A DNA stretch of 6,623 nucleotides from JACQAI01 sp035507915. GTDB lineage: Bacteria; Pseudomonadota; Alphaproteobacteria; Elsterales; Elsteraceae. Below, one piece after another: positions 1 to 6,623 of this stretch (the first letter of the stretch is position 1; each line of letters starts with the position of its first letter). The notes under the pieces were generated by a model. That model was not told where the DNA came from. It was given only the letters and a program-made list of their open reading frames with translations, and made no database searches. A program made the translations under genes and the position numbers. Location of the stretch: assembly GCA_035507915.1 (NCBI GenBank), contig DATJNS010000049.1:1-6623 (forward strand), written 5' to 3'.

Positions 1-828
1 ACCGTCCTCGTCGCGATGGAGGGCGCGGTCGCCCTCACTTTGGTCGACAAGGTCACGCCCGACGTTATCCTGCTGGACGCGGTCATGCCGGGCATGGACG
101 GTTTCGAGACGTGTCGCCGCCTGAAGCGCGAAAAGAAGCTCGAGCACGTGCCGGTCATCTTCATGACCGGTCTCAGCGAGACCGAGCACATCGTGAAGGG
201 CTTCGAAGCGGGCGGTGTCGACTATCTGACCAAGCCGATCATCCCCGACGAGCTGATCGCGCGCATCCGTGCCCATCTAGCGAACGCGCGGCTCGCGCAG
301 AGTGCGCGGATCGCACTCGACGCGGCCGGACGCTTTCTGCTCGCTGCGACGCGATCGGGACGGGTCATGTGGAGTACGCCGCAGGCCGATAAGTTGCTCG
401 CCACCGTGCTCGCCCCCGGCACCGGCGAGCCCGTCATGCTGCCGCCGAATGTCCAGGGATGGTTGCGGAAGCTCGGTGACAACGACTCGCGTACCGAGCC
501 CGTGTTCATCCCGGGTCGGCCCGGCCAATCCGAACTCCAGCTCTCGTTCGTCGGCCGGATCGGTGACGACGAGCTGCTGTTGCGCCTCGCTTCGCACGAC
601 GTTGCGAGCGACGAGGAGTTCCTGCGCCAGCACCTGCCTTTGACCGCGCGCGAGGCCGAGGTTCTGCTCTGGATCATGCGAGGCAAGTCGAACCGGGACG
701 TTGCCACGATCCTCGGGCTGAGCCCCCGGACGGTGAACAAGCATCTCGAGCAAATGTTCGCCAAGCTCGGCGTCGAGAACCGGACATCCGCTGCAGCCTT
801 GGCGGTTCGTACGCTCGGCTTGCGCTGA
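1..828 (+). CDS. Response regulator, receiver plus LuxR-type HTH (5' end cut by window)
   Basis: This is a two-component response regulator, probably a cytoplasmic transcription factor phosphorylated by a histidine kinase not in the window. The reading frame is open from base 1, and the first ATG (16) lies inside the receiver fold, so the true start and the N-terminal acidic pair are upstream. Seen directly, counting from base 1: the phospho-acceptor Asp at residue 26 in LLDAVMPGMDG (bases 76-78), the conserved Thr at 56 in FMTG, and the conserved Lys at 78 in LTKP (bases 232-234). From about residue 214 (base 640) a LuxR/FixJ-type HTH begins with LTAREAEVL, followed by the SNRDVATILGLSPRTVNKHL core and a KLGVENR end, running to the TGA at 826-828. 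The roughly 110 residues between (about 100-210) contain an AGRFLLAATRSGRVMW stretch that could be a degenerate PAS-like sensor or an extended linker; I cannot assign it. Family assignment is secure; target genes are unknown. Confidence 0.93.
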   Translation, partial: TVLVAMEGAVALTLVDKVTPDVILLDAVMPGMDGFETCRRLKREKKLEHVPVIFMTGLSETEHIVKGFEAGGVDYLTKPIIPDELIARIRAHLANARLAQSARIALDAAGRFLLAATRSGRVMWSTPQADKLLATVLAPGTGEPVMLPPNVQGWLRKLGDNDSRTEPVFIPGRPGQSELQLSFVGRIGDDELLLRLASHDVASDEEFLRQHLPLTAREAEVLLWIMRGKSNRDVATILGLSPRTVNKHLEQMFAKLGVENRTSAAALAVRTLGLR

Positions 829-844
829 CGATTGCCACGATCCG

Positions 845-880
845 GCACGCGGCGTCCGCTGTTCGGCGGCGTGCGCGGAC
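845..880. terminator. Possible terminator stems between convergent genes
   Basis: The 94-base gap between the stop of the response regulator and the stop of the UPF0182 gene holds two short perfect GC-rich stems that overlap and would compete: GCACGC (845-850) with GCGTGC (869-874), and GTCCGC (854-859) with GCGGAC (875-880). A bidirectional terminator is expected in such a gap. Neither stem is followed by a T-tract on either strand, so intrinsic termination is not demonstrated and Rho-dependent ends are equally possible. In DNA this GC-rich, stems of six pairs also arise by chance. Confidence 0.25.
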
Positions 881-922
881 AGGCTGCGGGTTGGCGTTCA
901 GGAGGACCGGTCGCTCCGGCGG

Positions 923-3637
923 CTAGCGGCCGCCGCCGGCGTGCTGGGCTGCCTCGAGCGCGGCGTGCAGCGCGTCGAGCTCGCTGCCGAACGTCGCCCA
1001 GTTGCCGGCGCGCAGGGCATCGATCGCGCGACTGTAGTGATCGAGCGCGGCGTGCAGGTGGTCGTCCGCGCCGGCGGGCGACGCTACCGTGACGGCCTCG
1101 TGCGGCACGGTGCCCGTCGGCTCCTCGAACAGCGCAGCCAGCGCCCCGCCCAGCGTCTCCGCCATCACGACCTTGTCGCCGTAGGCGGCGATCACACGCT
1201 TGAGCTCGGGCAGCTGGCCGGTCTCGGCGCGCAGGTAGAGCGGCGACACGTAGAGCACTGAATGCCCGATCGGGATGACGAGCAGGTTGCCGCGGATCAC
1301 GCGTGAGCCGAGCTGGTTCCACAACGAGAGCTGCTGGGAGATCTCGGTGTTCTGATTGATGCGCGCCTCGATCTGGAACGGGCCGTAGACCAGCCGGTCC
1401 TTGGGAAACTCGTAGACGATCACCTTGCCGTAATCGGGCGCGTCGCAGCGCGCGGCGAGCCACGCGATCATGTTCTCGCGCTGGCTGGGCACCATCGGCA
1501 GCATCAGGAAGAGTTCGGCGCGCGGCTCTCCGGGCAGCCGCATGATGATGTAGTACGGCATCATGGTGGCGTTCTGGCCGCCCGAGGGCTCGCGCGGGAA
1601 CTGCCACAGATCCTCGCGGTTATAGAAAACTTCGGGGCTCTCCATGTGATAGGTCCGATAGATCTGGGCCTGCATGAAGAACAGGTCCTCCGGGTAGCGC
1701 ACGTGTGCCTGGAGATCGGCCGGCATCGCGGCGAGCGGCTTGAAGAGGTGCGGGAAGATCCGGGCGTACGTGGCGACCAGTGGATCGGACGGATCGGCGA
1801 CGTAGAAATCGACCGTGCCGTTGTAGGCGTCGACCACGATCTTGACCGAGTTGCGGATGTAGTTCAGGCCGGCGCCGGGCAGCGGCTGGGCGTAGGGAAA
1901 ATAGTCGCTCGTCGTGTACGCGTCCTGGATCCAGAACAGCCTGCCGTCGCTCACCACCACGTAGGGATCGTGATCGAGGCGCAGGAACGGCGCGATCTGC
2001 GCGACGCGCTCCTGGATGGTGCGCCGAAACAGGATGCGGCTGTCGGACGTGACATAGCGGCTCAGCAGCAGGTTGACGTCGCCGAAATACCAGGCGAACA
2101 GCGCGCGCATGGCGTAGTTCCCCACGGAGACGCCGTCCTTGCCCGCATAGTTGCCGTAGATGTTGTCCTTGCCCTTCGGATAGTCGAACTCGGGAACGCT
2201 GCCTTTGACGACCACGTAGTCGTCGGTCTCCTCGCCGAAATAGATGCGCGGCTCGCGGACCGTCGGCCCGCCGGTCGCGACCGGGGGGATATCCTGGAGA
2301 TAGTAGAACGGCAGTCCCTCCGCGGTCTTGCGGGTGACCGGGCTCATCACCACGCCGTTGCCGTGCGTGAACAGGAGGTGCCGGTTGACCCAGGTCTGGG
2401 CGTTGGCGGGCAGCAGCGACGACTTCAGCTCGCGCGCCGACAGCGTCACCTGCTGATAGCTGTCGTCGAGGTGATAGCGATCGACGTCGACGTCGTGGAA
2501 CTTGTAGTAGGTGCGGATCTCCTGCAGCTGGGCGTAGGTGTCCATCAGGGGCTGCCAGTCCCACAGCCGAATGTTGTCGATGGTCTCCCGGTTGGCCTGC
2601 AGCGCCTGGAAGGTCAGGTTCTGCTCGATCGGGAAGGGGCGGACGTCGATCTGGTGGAGATCGTAGGCGCGGCGGGTGAGCGCGATGTTGCGCTCGATGT
2701 AGGGCTTCTCCAGCTCGAGCTCGTTGGGCTTGACGTAGAAACGCTCGACCAGACCCGGCACCAGGATAGAGAGCACGAACGAGCCGCCGAATACGCCCAC
2801 CAACGCCGCGACCGGAAGCCTGGCGGATCGGACGCGCAGATTGGCCCACGACGCGAACGCGGCGAGCACGGCCAGCCCGATGAGCAGCCACAGGATCGGC
2901 AGCTCGATGTGGAGGTCGGCGTAGCCCGCCCCGACGACGACGCCGTTGTCGCCGTAGAGCAGCAGATAGCGATCGAGGAAGTAGGAGCCGGCCTTGACCG
3001 CGAAAAAGCCGCCGAGCAGCGCGGAGCCGTGGGCGAGCGCGGCGGGCGAGATCGCCCGCCGTACCGGATCGAGCTCGATGTCGCCGTGCAGCCAATAGAC
3101 CGTGCCGGCGATCAGGATGCCGAGGAACAAGGTCGTGAGCAGCCAGTTCTTGAGCGCGACGTAGGCCGGCAGCGAGAAGAGGTAGAAGCCGATGTCCCGG
3201 CCGAACACCGGATCGGTTTCGCCGCCCGGCACCTGGTGGATGAAGCGCAACAGCACGTCCCAGTTGCCGATCTCGCCGAGCGCGACCAGGAGGCCGAGGG
3301 CGGCCGCGACCGGCAGCACGAGAAACCGCCAGAGCCGGCGCCGGCGCTCGTCGAACAGTCCGGTGAGCACCTGGCCGCCCAGGAACTGTTGCTCGAGGGC
3401 GCCGATGCGACGGCTGTAGCGCGCCGCGAGCGCGCCGTTCAGCCACAGGAACCCGGCAGTGCCGATGAACACGACGCCGAACAACAGCGCCCGCGTCAGC
3501 ACGACGGTCCAGAACACGTCGAGATAGCCGAGGCTGGCGAACCAAGTCCAATCGACCAGAAAACCGCTCGACAGCCCCAGGATGACGAGAACGGCCACGA
3601 CGACCACGCCGGCGACCGCGATGCCTGTCCACGGCAT
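923..3637 (-). CDS. UPF0182 (COG1615) family integral membrane protein
   Basis: Complete gene for a 904-residue membrane protein of UPF0182, a family without an established function. About seven hydrophobic segments lie in the first 290 residues: one directly after the start (GIAVAGVVVVAVLVILGL), then segments near 44-70, 105-123, 160-180, and three more before 290. The rest is a long soluble region, by inference on the outer side of the membrane. Family-typical stretches are NELELEKPYIERNI near residue 310, YGPFQIEARINQNTEISQQL, and VIPIGHSVLYVSPLYLRAE near the C-terminus. It ends with a short helical tail (ALDHYSRAIDALRAGNW). An ATG seven codons upstream (3658) is in frame, but the ATG at 3637 is preferred: AGGGAGGT lies five bases before it, and the first membrane segment then begins almost at the N-terminus. 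The protein starts 130 bases after the ABC-like gene on the same strand, so co-transcription is possible. There are no frameshifts, and length is normal for the family. Confidence 0.93.
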   Translation of the reverse strand: MPWTGIAVAGVVVVAVLVILGLSSGFLVDWTWFASLGYLDVFWTVVLTRALLFGVVFIGTAGFLWLNGALAARYSRRIGALEQQFLGGQVLTGLFDERRRRLWRFLVLPVAAALGLLVALGEIGNWDVLLRFIHQVPGGETDPVFGRDIGFYLFSLPAYVALKNWLLTTLFLGILIAGTVYWLHGDIELDPVRRAISPAALAHGSALLGGFFAVKAGSYFLDRYLLLYGDNGVVVGAGYADLHIELPILWLLIGLAVLAAFASWANLRVRSARLPVAALVGVFGGSFVLSILVPGLVERFYVKPNELELEKPYIERNIALTRRAYDLHQIDVRPFPIEQNLTFQALQANRETIDNIRLWDWQPLMDTYAQLQEIRTYYKFHDVDVDRYHLDDSYQQVTLSARELKSSLLPANAQTWVNRHLLFTHGNGVVMSPVTRKTAEGLPFYYLQDIPPVATGGPTVREPRIYFGEETDDYVVVKGSVPEFDYPKGKDNIYGNYAGKDGVSVGNYAMRALFAWYFGDVNLLLSRYVTSDSRILFRRTIQERVAQIAPFLRLDHDPYVVVSDGRLFWIQDAYTTSDYFPYAQPLPGAGLNYIRNSVKIVVDAYNGTVDFYVADPSDPLVATYARIFPHLFKPLAAMPADLQAHVRYPEDLFFMQAQIYRTYHMESPEVFYNREDLWQFPREPSGGQNATMMPYYIIMRLPGEPRAELFLMLPMVPSQRENMIAWLAARCDAPDYGKVIVYEFPKDRLVYGPFQIEARINQNTEISQQLSLWNQLGSRVIRGNLLVIPIGHSVLYVSPLYLRAETGQLPELKRVIAAYGDKVVMAETLGGALAALFEEPTGTVPHEAVTVASPAGADDHLHAALDHYSRAIDALRAGNWATFGSELDALHAALEAAQHAGGGR

Positions 3638-3642
3638 GACGC

Positions 3643-3650
3643 ACCTCCCT
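3643..3650 (-). promoter_or_regulatory. Shine-Dalgarno of the UPF0182 gene
   Basis: On the minus strand AGGGAGGT is followed by five bases (GCGTC) and then ATG at 3637-3635. This is close to the ideal anti-16S match and spacing. It decides between this start and the in-frame ATG at 3658, which lies within the inverted repeat and has no comparable site. Confidence 0.75.
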
Positions 3651-3655
3651 GGTCT

Positions 3656-3678
3656 CATCCGACGCGGCGCGTCGGATG
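3656..3678. repeat. Perfect 10-bp inverted repeat upstream of the UPF0182 gene
   Basis: CATCCGACGC (3656-3665) and its exact reverse complement GCGTCGGATG (3669-3678) are separated by only GGC, giving a tight and very stable hairpin in RNA from either strand. It sits five bases upstream of the Shine-Dalgarno of the UPF0182 gene and about 90 bases after the stop of the ABC-like gene. No T-tract follows on the minus strand, so it does not look like a canonical intrinsic terminator. Other readings are a 5'-UTR hairpin affecting translation or mRNA stability, or a palindromic operator. The repeat itself is certain; its role is not. Confidence 0.6.
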
Positions 3679-3767
3679 CCGTCCTTGATCTGGCTCAACT
3701 GCGGGCGGAACCCCGCGAGGCCGCGGATGCTCGGCCGAACGCGTCGGTGTCGTCGGCCGCCGCGAGC

Positions 3768-6623
3768 CTATTCGGCGGCGCGCGCGGGGAGGCTGCGCGC
3801 GGGCGTGCGATACGACCGGCCGTTCAGGACGTCGACGAGGTTCTGGCTCACCACGCGCAGCAGACCCGCGGCCATCTGCGCATCCTTCTCGATGAGCTGC
3901 AGCAGCGTGTCCTTGGCGATGCGCAGCGCCACCAGATCCTCGGTGGCGCGCAAGGTCGCCGTGCGGGCGACGTTGCACAGCAGCGCCAGCTCGCCGACCA
4001 TCGCGCCCGGGCCGAACGAAGCGATCACCGGCGCGTTGCCGTCGGCATCCTCGGCGCCCAGCACCTCGCCGCCGCCGCTGACGATCAGATAGGCGCAGTC
4101 GCCGACATCGCCGCGGCGGATCAGGATCTCGCCGGCGCGCAACGCCACCTTCTGGCTGGTCAACGCGAGCCGCTTGAGCTCGGCCTGATCGAGCGACGAG
4201 AACAGCTTGGCGTTGGCGAGCAGGCGGATCTCCCCCTGGAGCTCGTCGCCCGACGCGTCGTGCGCCGCGGCCTCGGGAGCCGCGATCTGGCCCTGGGCCG
4301 CCGCCAGCCGTCCGTGCACGATCTCGAGCACCTGGTCGAACTGCCCGGCCTCGGGCGGTCGCACGCCGAGCGAGATCAGGATGATGTCGGGCAGCAGGCG
4401 ACGGATGTTGGCGAGGATGCGTGCCTGCTCCTCTGGCTTGGTCGCGTTCATGGCCTCGTTGAGGATCAGGACGCGCGGCCGCTTGATCAGGCAGCGTGCC
4501 AGCGCGATCTGCTGGCGCGCCAGCGCCGACAGCCGCGAGCCGCCGATCCCGACCGGCAGGTCGGCCACCGACAGGATCATGGCCTCGCGCAGGCCGAGCT
4601 GTCCCGCCACCTCGTCGACCAGTTCGCGCAGCGCCGCCTCGGCGCCCGGTCGCGCATAGGCGATGCGGCCGAACAGCACGTTGCCCATCACCGATAGGCG
4701 CGGCGCATAGCGCGTCTCGTCGAAGAACTCGATGGCATCGGCGAGCGTCGGCGGCAGAGCGGCGCTGAAGGCGCGCCGCGCCGCAACGATCTTCTGCTGC
4801 AGCTCGGGACCGATCAGCCCCAAGCGGTGCCGCTCGGGCACCAGCTTGAAGGCGAGGCTGAGCAGCATTGCGCGATCCTCCGCGTCGAGCGCGGCGGCGT
4901 CGCGCTCGGCGCGTCGCTTGAGGTTTTCGAGCCCCGGCAGCATGTCGGGCTCGACGAAGCCGAAGCGCTCGTAGAGCGGATGCCCCGACGCGACGTCGCG
5001 GAACAGCTCGGAGAGCAGATCGGCCAGGCTGATGCCGACGCTCGTCAGTTCGGCGTCGAGGCCGGCGTCGCGCAGCACGCCCTGCACGTACGGGTCGCGC
5101 GCCGCGCGGTCGGCGCTCAGGCGGTCGTCGGTCGGCAGCCCGAACAGGATGTTCTCGACCACCGAGGCGTAGGGGTTGAACGCCGCCATGTCGAAGTGGT
5201 TGACCAGGTCGCCGCGCCCCTCCTGCGACAGGCGTTCGCCGATCGTGCGGCGCGCCGTCATGATGCGCTCGACCAGGCCCGGATGCTCCGCCGGGTCGAT
5301 CGTGGCGTTGAGCGCGCGCTCATAGAGCGACTGTTCGGCGTCGATCGTGCGCATGACCGTGAGCCACCAGCCGGCGAGCTCGACCCGGTCGCGGCAGCCG
5401 GCGGCGGCGTAGTCGATCCAGTCGCCCTCCGCATCGTGCGGGCTGTTGCCGGCGGTCAGCGCCTCCTGGACGGCGCGCGCCTTCGCGGTGTCGCTGGCCG
5501 AAGGCTCGGGCGGTCGGCGGAGCAAACTGTAATAGACGTTCTCCGAGATCGTGCCGTTGAAGATCACCGGATCGTCGCCGAGATAGGCGAGGAAAGCGCC
5601 GATCTCGTTCTCGTCGAGCACGGAGAGGTCGCGGTCGCCGAGCACGACCTTGCCCGAGCTCGGCGGCACCAGGCGGCCGAGCACCGAGGCGAGCCGATCC
5701 TTGGCGCCGCCGTCGGCGACCACCGCGACGCTCGTCCCGCGGCCCGCCTCGAAGCTGATGTTGCTGAGGATCGCCACGCCGGCATCGTCGACCCAGCTGA
5801 CGCCGCTGACCGACAGCGCCGCGTCGGGCGCCGGCGGCGTGATGTCGATCGGGAGGGCGAGCTTGGCGGGATCCGCCTCGGGGCCGGGCTCGACGTCGAA
5901 CTGGTCGGCGATCTGGTCGAACTTGATCCGGCAGTCCTGGTACTGCTGGTAGTAGTCGAGCAGCTCGCGCCACGGCGACGACAGATCCTTGTAGGCCGAG
6001 ATCGCCGCGACCAGCGCGCCCAAGGTCAGGTTTCCCTTGATCACGAGCAGGCCGCCGATCGTGAAGAACAGGAAGATAGTGAGCTGGTTGATGAAGTTGT
6101 TCGCGAACTTGATGAAGAACTTGCGCTGAAAGATCTCGAACCGGAGATCGAACATGCCGCCCAAGTGGCTCGTGAAGTCCGCCAGGGTGAAGCGCGAGGT
6201 GCCGTTCAGCCGCACCTCGCGGACGCCGCCCACGGTCTCGCCGATGCGCTGGGACAGCTTGCGCATGCGCAGCACGCGCTGCTTGTTGAGCGCGTTGACC
6301 CGCTTCTGCAGCCGCGGGATCAGGTAGGCCTGCACCGGGATCATCATCAGCGATGCCGCGCCGAGGATCGGATCCTGCATGAACATGAAGATGAGGATCG
6401 TCGCCATCGTGCCGCCCTGGAAGATCGGCTGGGCGACGGCATCGCCGATGAAGCCCGCGAGCGGCTCGACCTCGCCGGTGATCATCGAGATCAGCTCGCC
6501 CTGGGATATCCGTTGGAAGCGGTCGAGCGGAAAGCGCAGGATGCGGCCGTAGAGGTGGAAGCGCAGGCGTCGCAGCATGCGCTCGGCGATCACACCCTTG
6601 AAGGTGTTGATCTTCATCTTGAA
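3768..6623 (-). CDS. ABC-exporter-like protein with degenerate NBD and C-terminal cNMP-binding domain (5' end cut by window)
   Basis: Large inner-membrane protein, open to the window edge. The Met at 6617 is internal (in-frame codons Phe-Lys precede it), so the first membrane helices are missing. Residues are numbered from that Met. Residues 1-240: type-I exporter permease, with a coupling-helix region near 29-52 (FQRISQGELISMITGEVE) and hydrophobic segments near 54-100 and 170-215. Residues about 270-770: an ATPase-like domain with poor motifs. Walker A is ADGGAKDR (301-308), the Q-loop Gln is Asp348, the signature is LSALA (696-700), Walker B is LILNE (717-721) with the D-loop as NATK, and the H-loop His is Leu750. 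About 245 extra residues separate Q-loop and signature. Residues 800-931: a Crp-like cyclic-nucleotide-binding domain with GELALL (875-880, Glu876) and Arg885 in RTAT, the expected phosphate-binding elements. No DNA-binding HTH follows, so it is a sensor domain. Substrate and direction are unknown. Domain order is secure; ATPase activity is doubtful. It precedes the UPF0182 gene on the same strand. Confidence 0.9.
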   Translation of the reverse strand, partial: FKMKINTFKGVIAERMLRRLRFHLYGRILRFPLDRFQRISQGELISMITGEVEPLAGFIGDAVAQPIFQGGTMATILIFMFMQDPILGAASLMMIPVQAYLIPRLQKRVNALNKQRVLRMRKLSQRIGETVGGVREVRLNGTSRFTLADFTSHLGGMFDLRFEIFQRKFFIKFANNFINQLTIFLFFTIGGLLVIKGNLTLGALVAAISAYKDLSSPWRELLDYYQQYQDCRIKFDQIADQFDVEPGPEADPAKLALPIDITPPAPDAALSVSGVSWVDDAGVAILSNISFEAGRGTSVAVVADGGAKDRLASVLGRLVPPSSGKVVLGDRDLSVLDENEIGAFLAYLGDDPVIFNGTISENVYYSLLRRPPEPSASDTAKARAVQEALTAGNSPHDAEGDWIDYAAAGCRDRVELAGWWLTVMRTIDAEQSLYERALNATIDPAEHPGLVERIMTARRTIGERLSQEGRGDLVNHFDMAAFNPYASVVENILFGLPTDDRLSADRAARDPYVQGVLRDAGLDAELTSVGISLADLLSELFRDVASGHPLYERFGFVEPDMLPGLENLKRRAERDAAALDAEDRAMLLSLAFKLVPERHRLGLIGPELQQKIVAARRAFSAALPPTLADAIEFFDETRYAPRLSVMGNVLFGRIAYARPGAEAALRELVDEVAGQLGLREAMILSVADLPVGIGGSRLSALARQQIALARCLIKRPRVLILNEAMNATKPEEQARILANIRRLLPDIILISLGVRPPEAGQFDQVLEIVHGRLAAAQGQIAAPEAAAHDASGDELQGEIRLLANAKLFSSLDQAELKRLALTSQKVALRAGEILIRRGDVGDCAYLIVSGGGEVLGAEDADGNAPVIASFGPGAMVGELALLCNVARTATLRATEDLVALRIAKDTLLQLIEKDAQMAAGLLRVVSQNLVDVLNGRSYRTPARSLPARAAE

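Larger units (their letters stand above)
3638..3767 (-). other. Intergenic spacer between ABC-like and UPF0182 genes
   Basis: This 130-base stretch contains the 10-bp inverted repeat and the Shine-Dalgarno listed separately. A weaker stem, CCGCG (3713-3717) with CGCGG (3722-3726), lies nearer the ABC-like stop and has no T-tract. I found no convincing -35/-10 pair on the minus strand: a TTGAGC at 3698-3693 has no acceptable -10 partner at normal spacing. Read-through transcription from the ABC-like gene is therefore the simplest model, but promoters in high-GC proteobacteria are often not recognisable by eye. Confidence 0.5.

Noticed and set aside
222..1607. 461-codon minus-strand frame spanning the UPF0182 3' part, the gap and the response regulator
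   Set aside because: It is out of frame with UPF0182 and antisense to the response regulator. Its Arg/Ala-rich translation is typical of a shifted frame of GC-rich DNA and shows no domain.
1646..3688. 680-codon open frame on the plus strand opposite the UPF0182 gene
   Set aside because: Composition is charged and repetitive (many Asp, Glu, Arg, Gln, Val), with no recognisable domain. It lies wholly antisense to a clear family member; long antisense frames are common in high-GC genes.
1620..3698. 692-codon minus-strand frame overlapping UPF0182 in another register
   Set aside because: The translation is an Arg/Ala/Pro-rich shadow of the UPF0182 gene and begins at a TTG within the spacer; it has no domain.
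3713..3726. Intrinsic terminator for the ABC-like gene at the CCGCG/CGCGG stem
   Set aside because: The stem is only five pairs and no T-tract follows on the minus strand; it is within chance for this base composition.
3582..4697. 371-codon plus-strand frame opposite the ABC-like 3' region
   Set aside because: It is antisense to the well-supported cNMP-binding and signature regions, and its sequence is low-complexity Ala/Arg/Gln/Asp with no family resemblance.
5320..5973. 217-codon minus-strand frame within the ABC-like gene
   Set aside because: An Arg-rich out-of-register reading of the ABC-like gene; no domain and no ribosome binding site of its own.
3768..6617. ABC-like gene as a pseudogene because its ATPase motifs are lost
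   Set aside because: The frame is unbroken, codon use is uniform, and the permease and cNMP domains are well preserved. A functional pseudo-ATPase fits better than decay.

Overview
The window is high-GC DNA that reads as a proteobacterial chromosome, most likely an alphaproteobacterium. This rests on base composition, protein style and the LuxR-type response regulator; no rRNA or other phylogenetic marker is present. I see no mobile element, tRNA, CRISPR array or sign of recent transfer. Three protein-coding genes fill almost the whole window, and two of them are cut by its edges.

Layout: (1) positions 1-828, plus strand, hold the 3' part of a response regulator: a receiver domain without its N-terminus, a middle region of unclear fold, and a C-terminal LuxR/FixJ-type helix-turn-helix. 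(2) A convergent gap of about 94 bases carries short GC-rich stems. (3) Positions 923-3637, minus strand, encode a complete UPF0182 (COG1615) membrane protein with about seven N-terminal membrane segments and a large soluble part; a strong Shine-Dalgarno sequence fixes its start. (4) A 130-base gap holds a perfect 10-bp inverted repeat just upstream of that ribosome binding site. (5) Positions 3768-6623, minus strand, encode most of a large ABC-exporter-like protein: a permease domain without its first membrane segments, an enlarged and highly degenerate nucleotide-binding domain, and a C-terminal cyclic-nucleotide-binding (Crp-like) domain.

The ABC-like gene and the UPF0182 gene are co-directional and could be co-transcribed, with the hairpin as a possible control or processing point between them. 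The response regulator converges on them and need not be related. The most interesting item is the ABC-like protein. Walker A, Q-loop, signature, Walker B and H-loop all deviate from consensus while the cyclic-nucleotide pocket looks intact. This suggests a membrane protein controlled or gated by cNMP, not a standard ATP-driven exporter.
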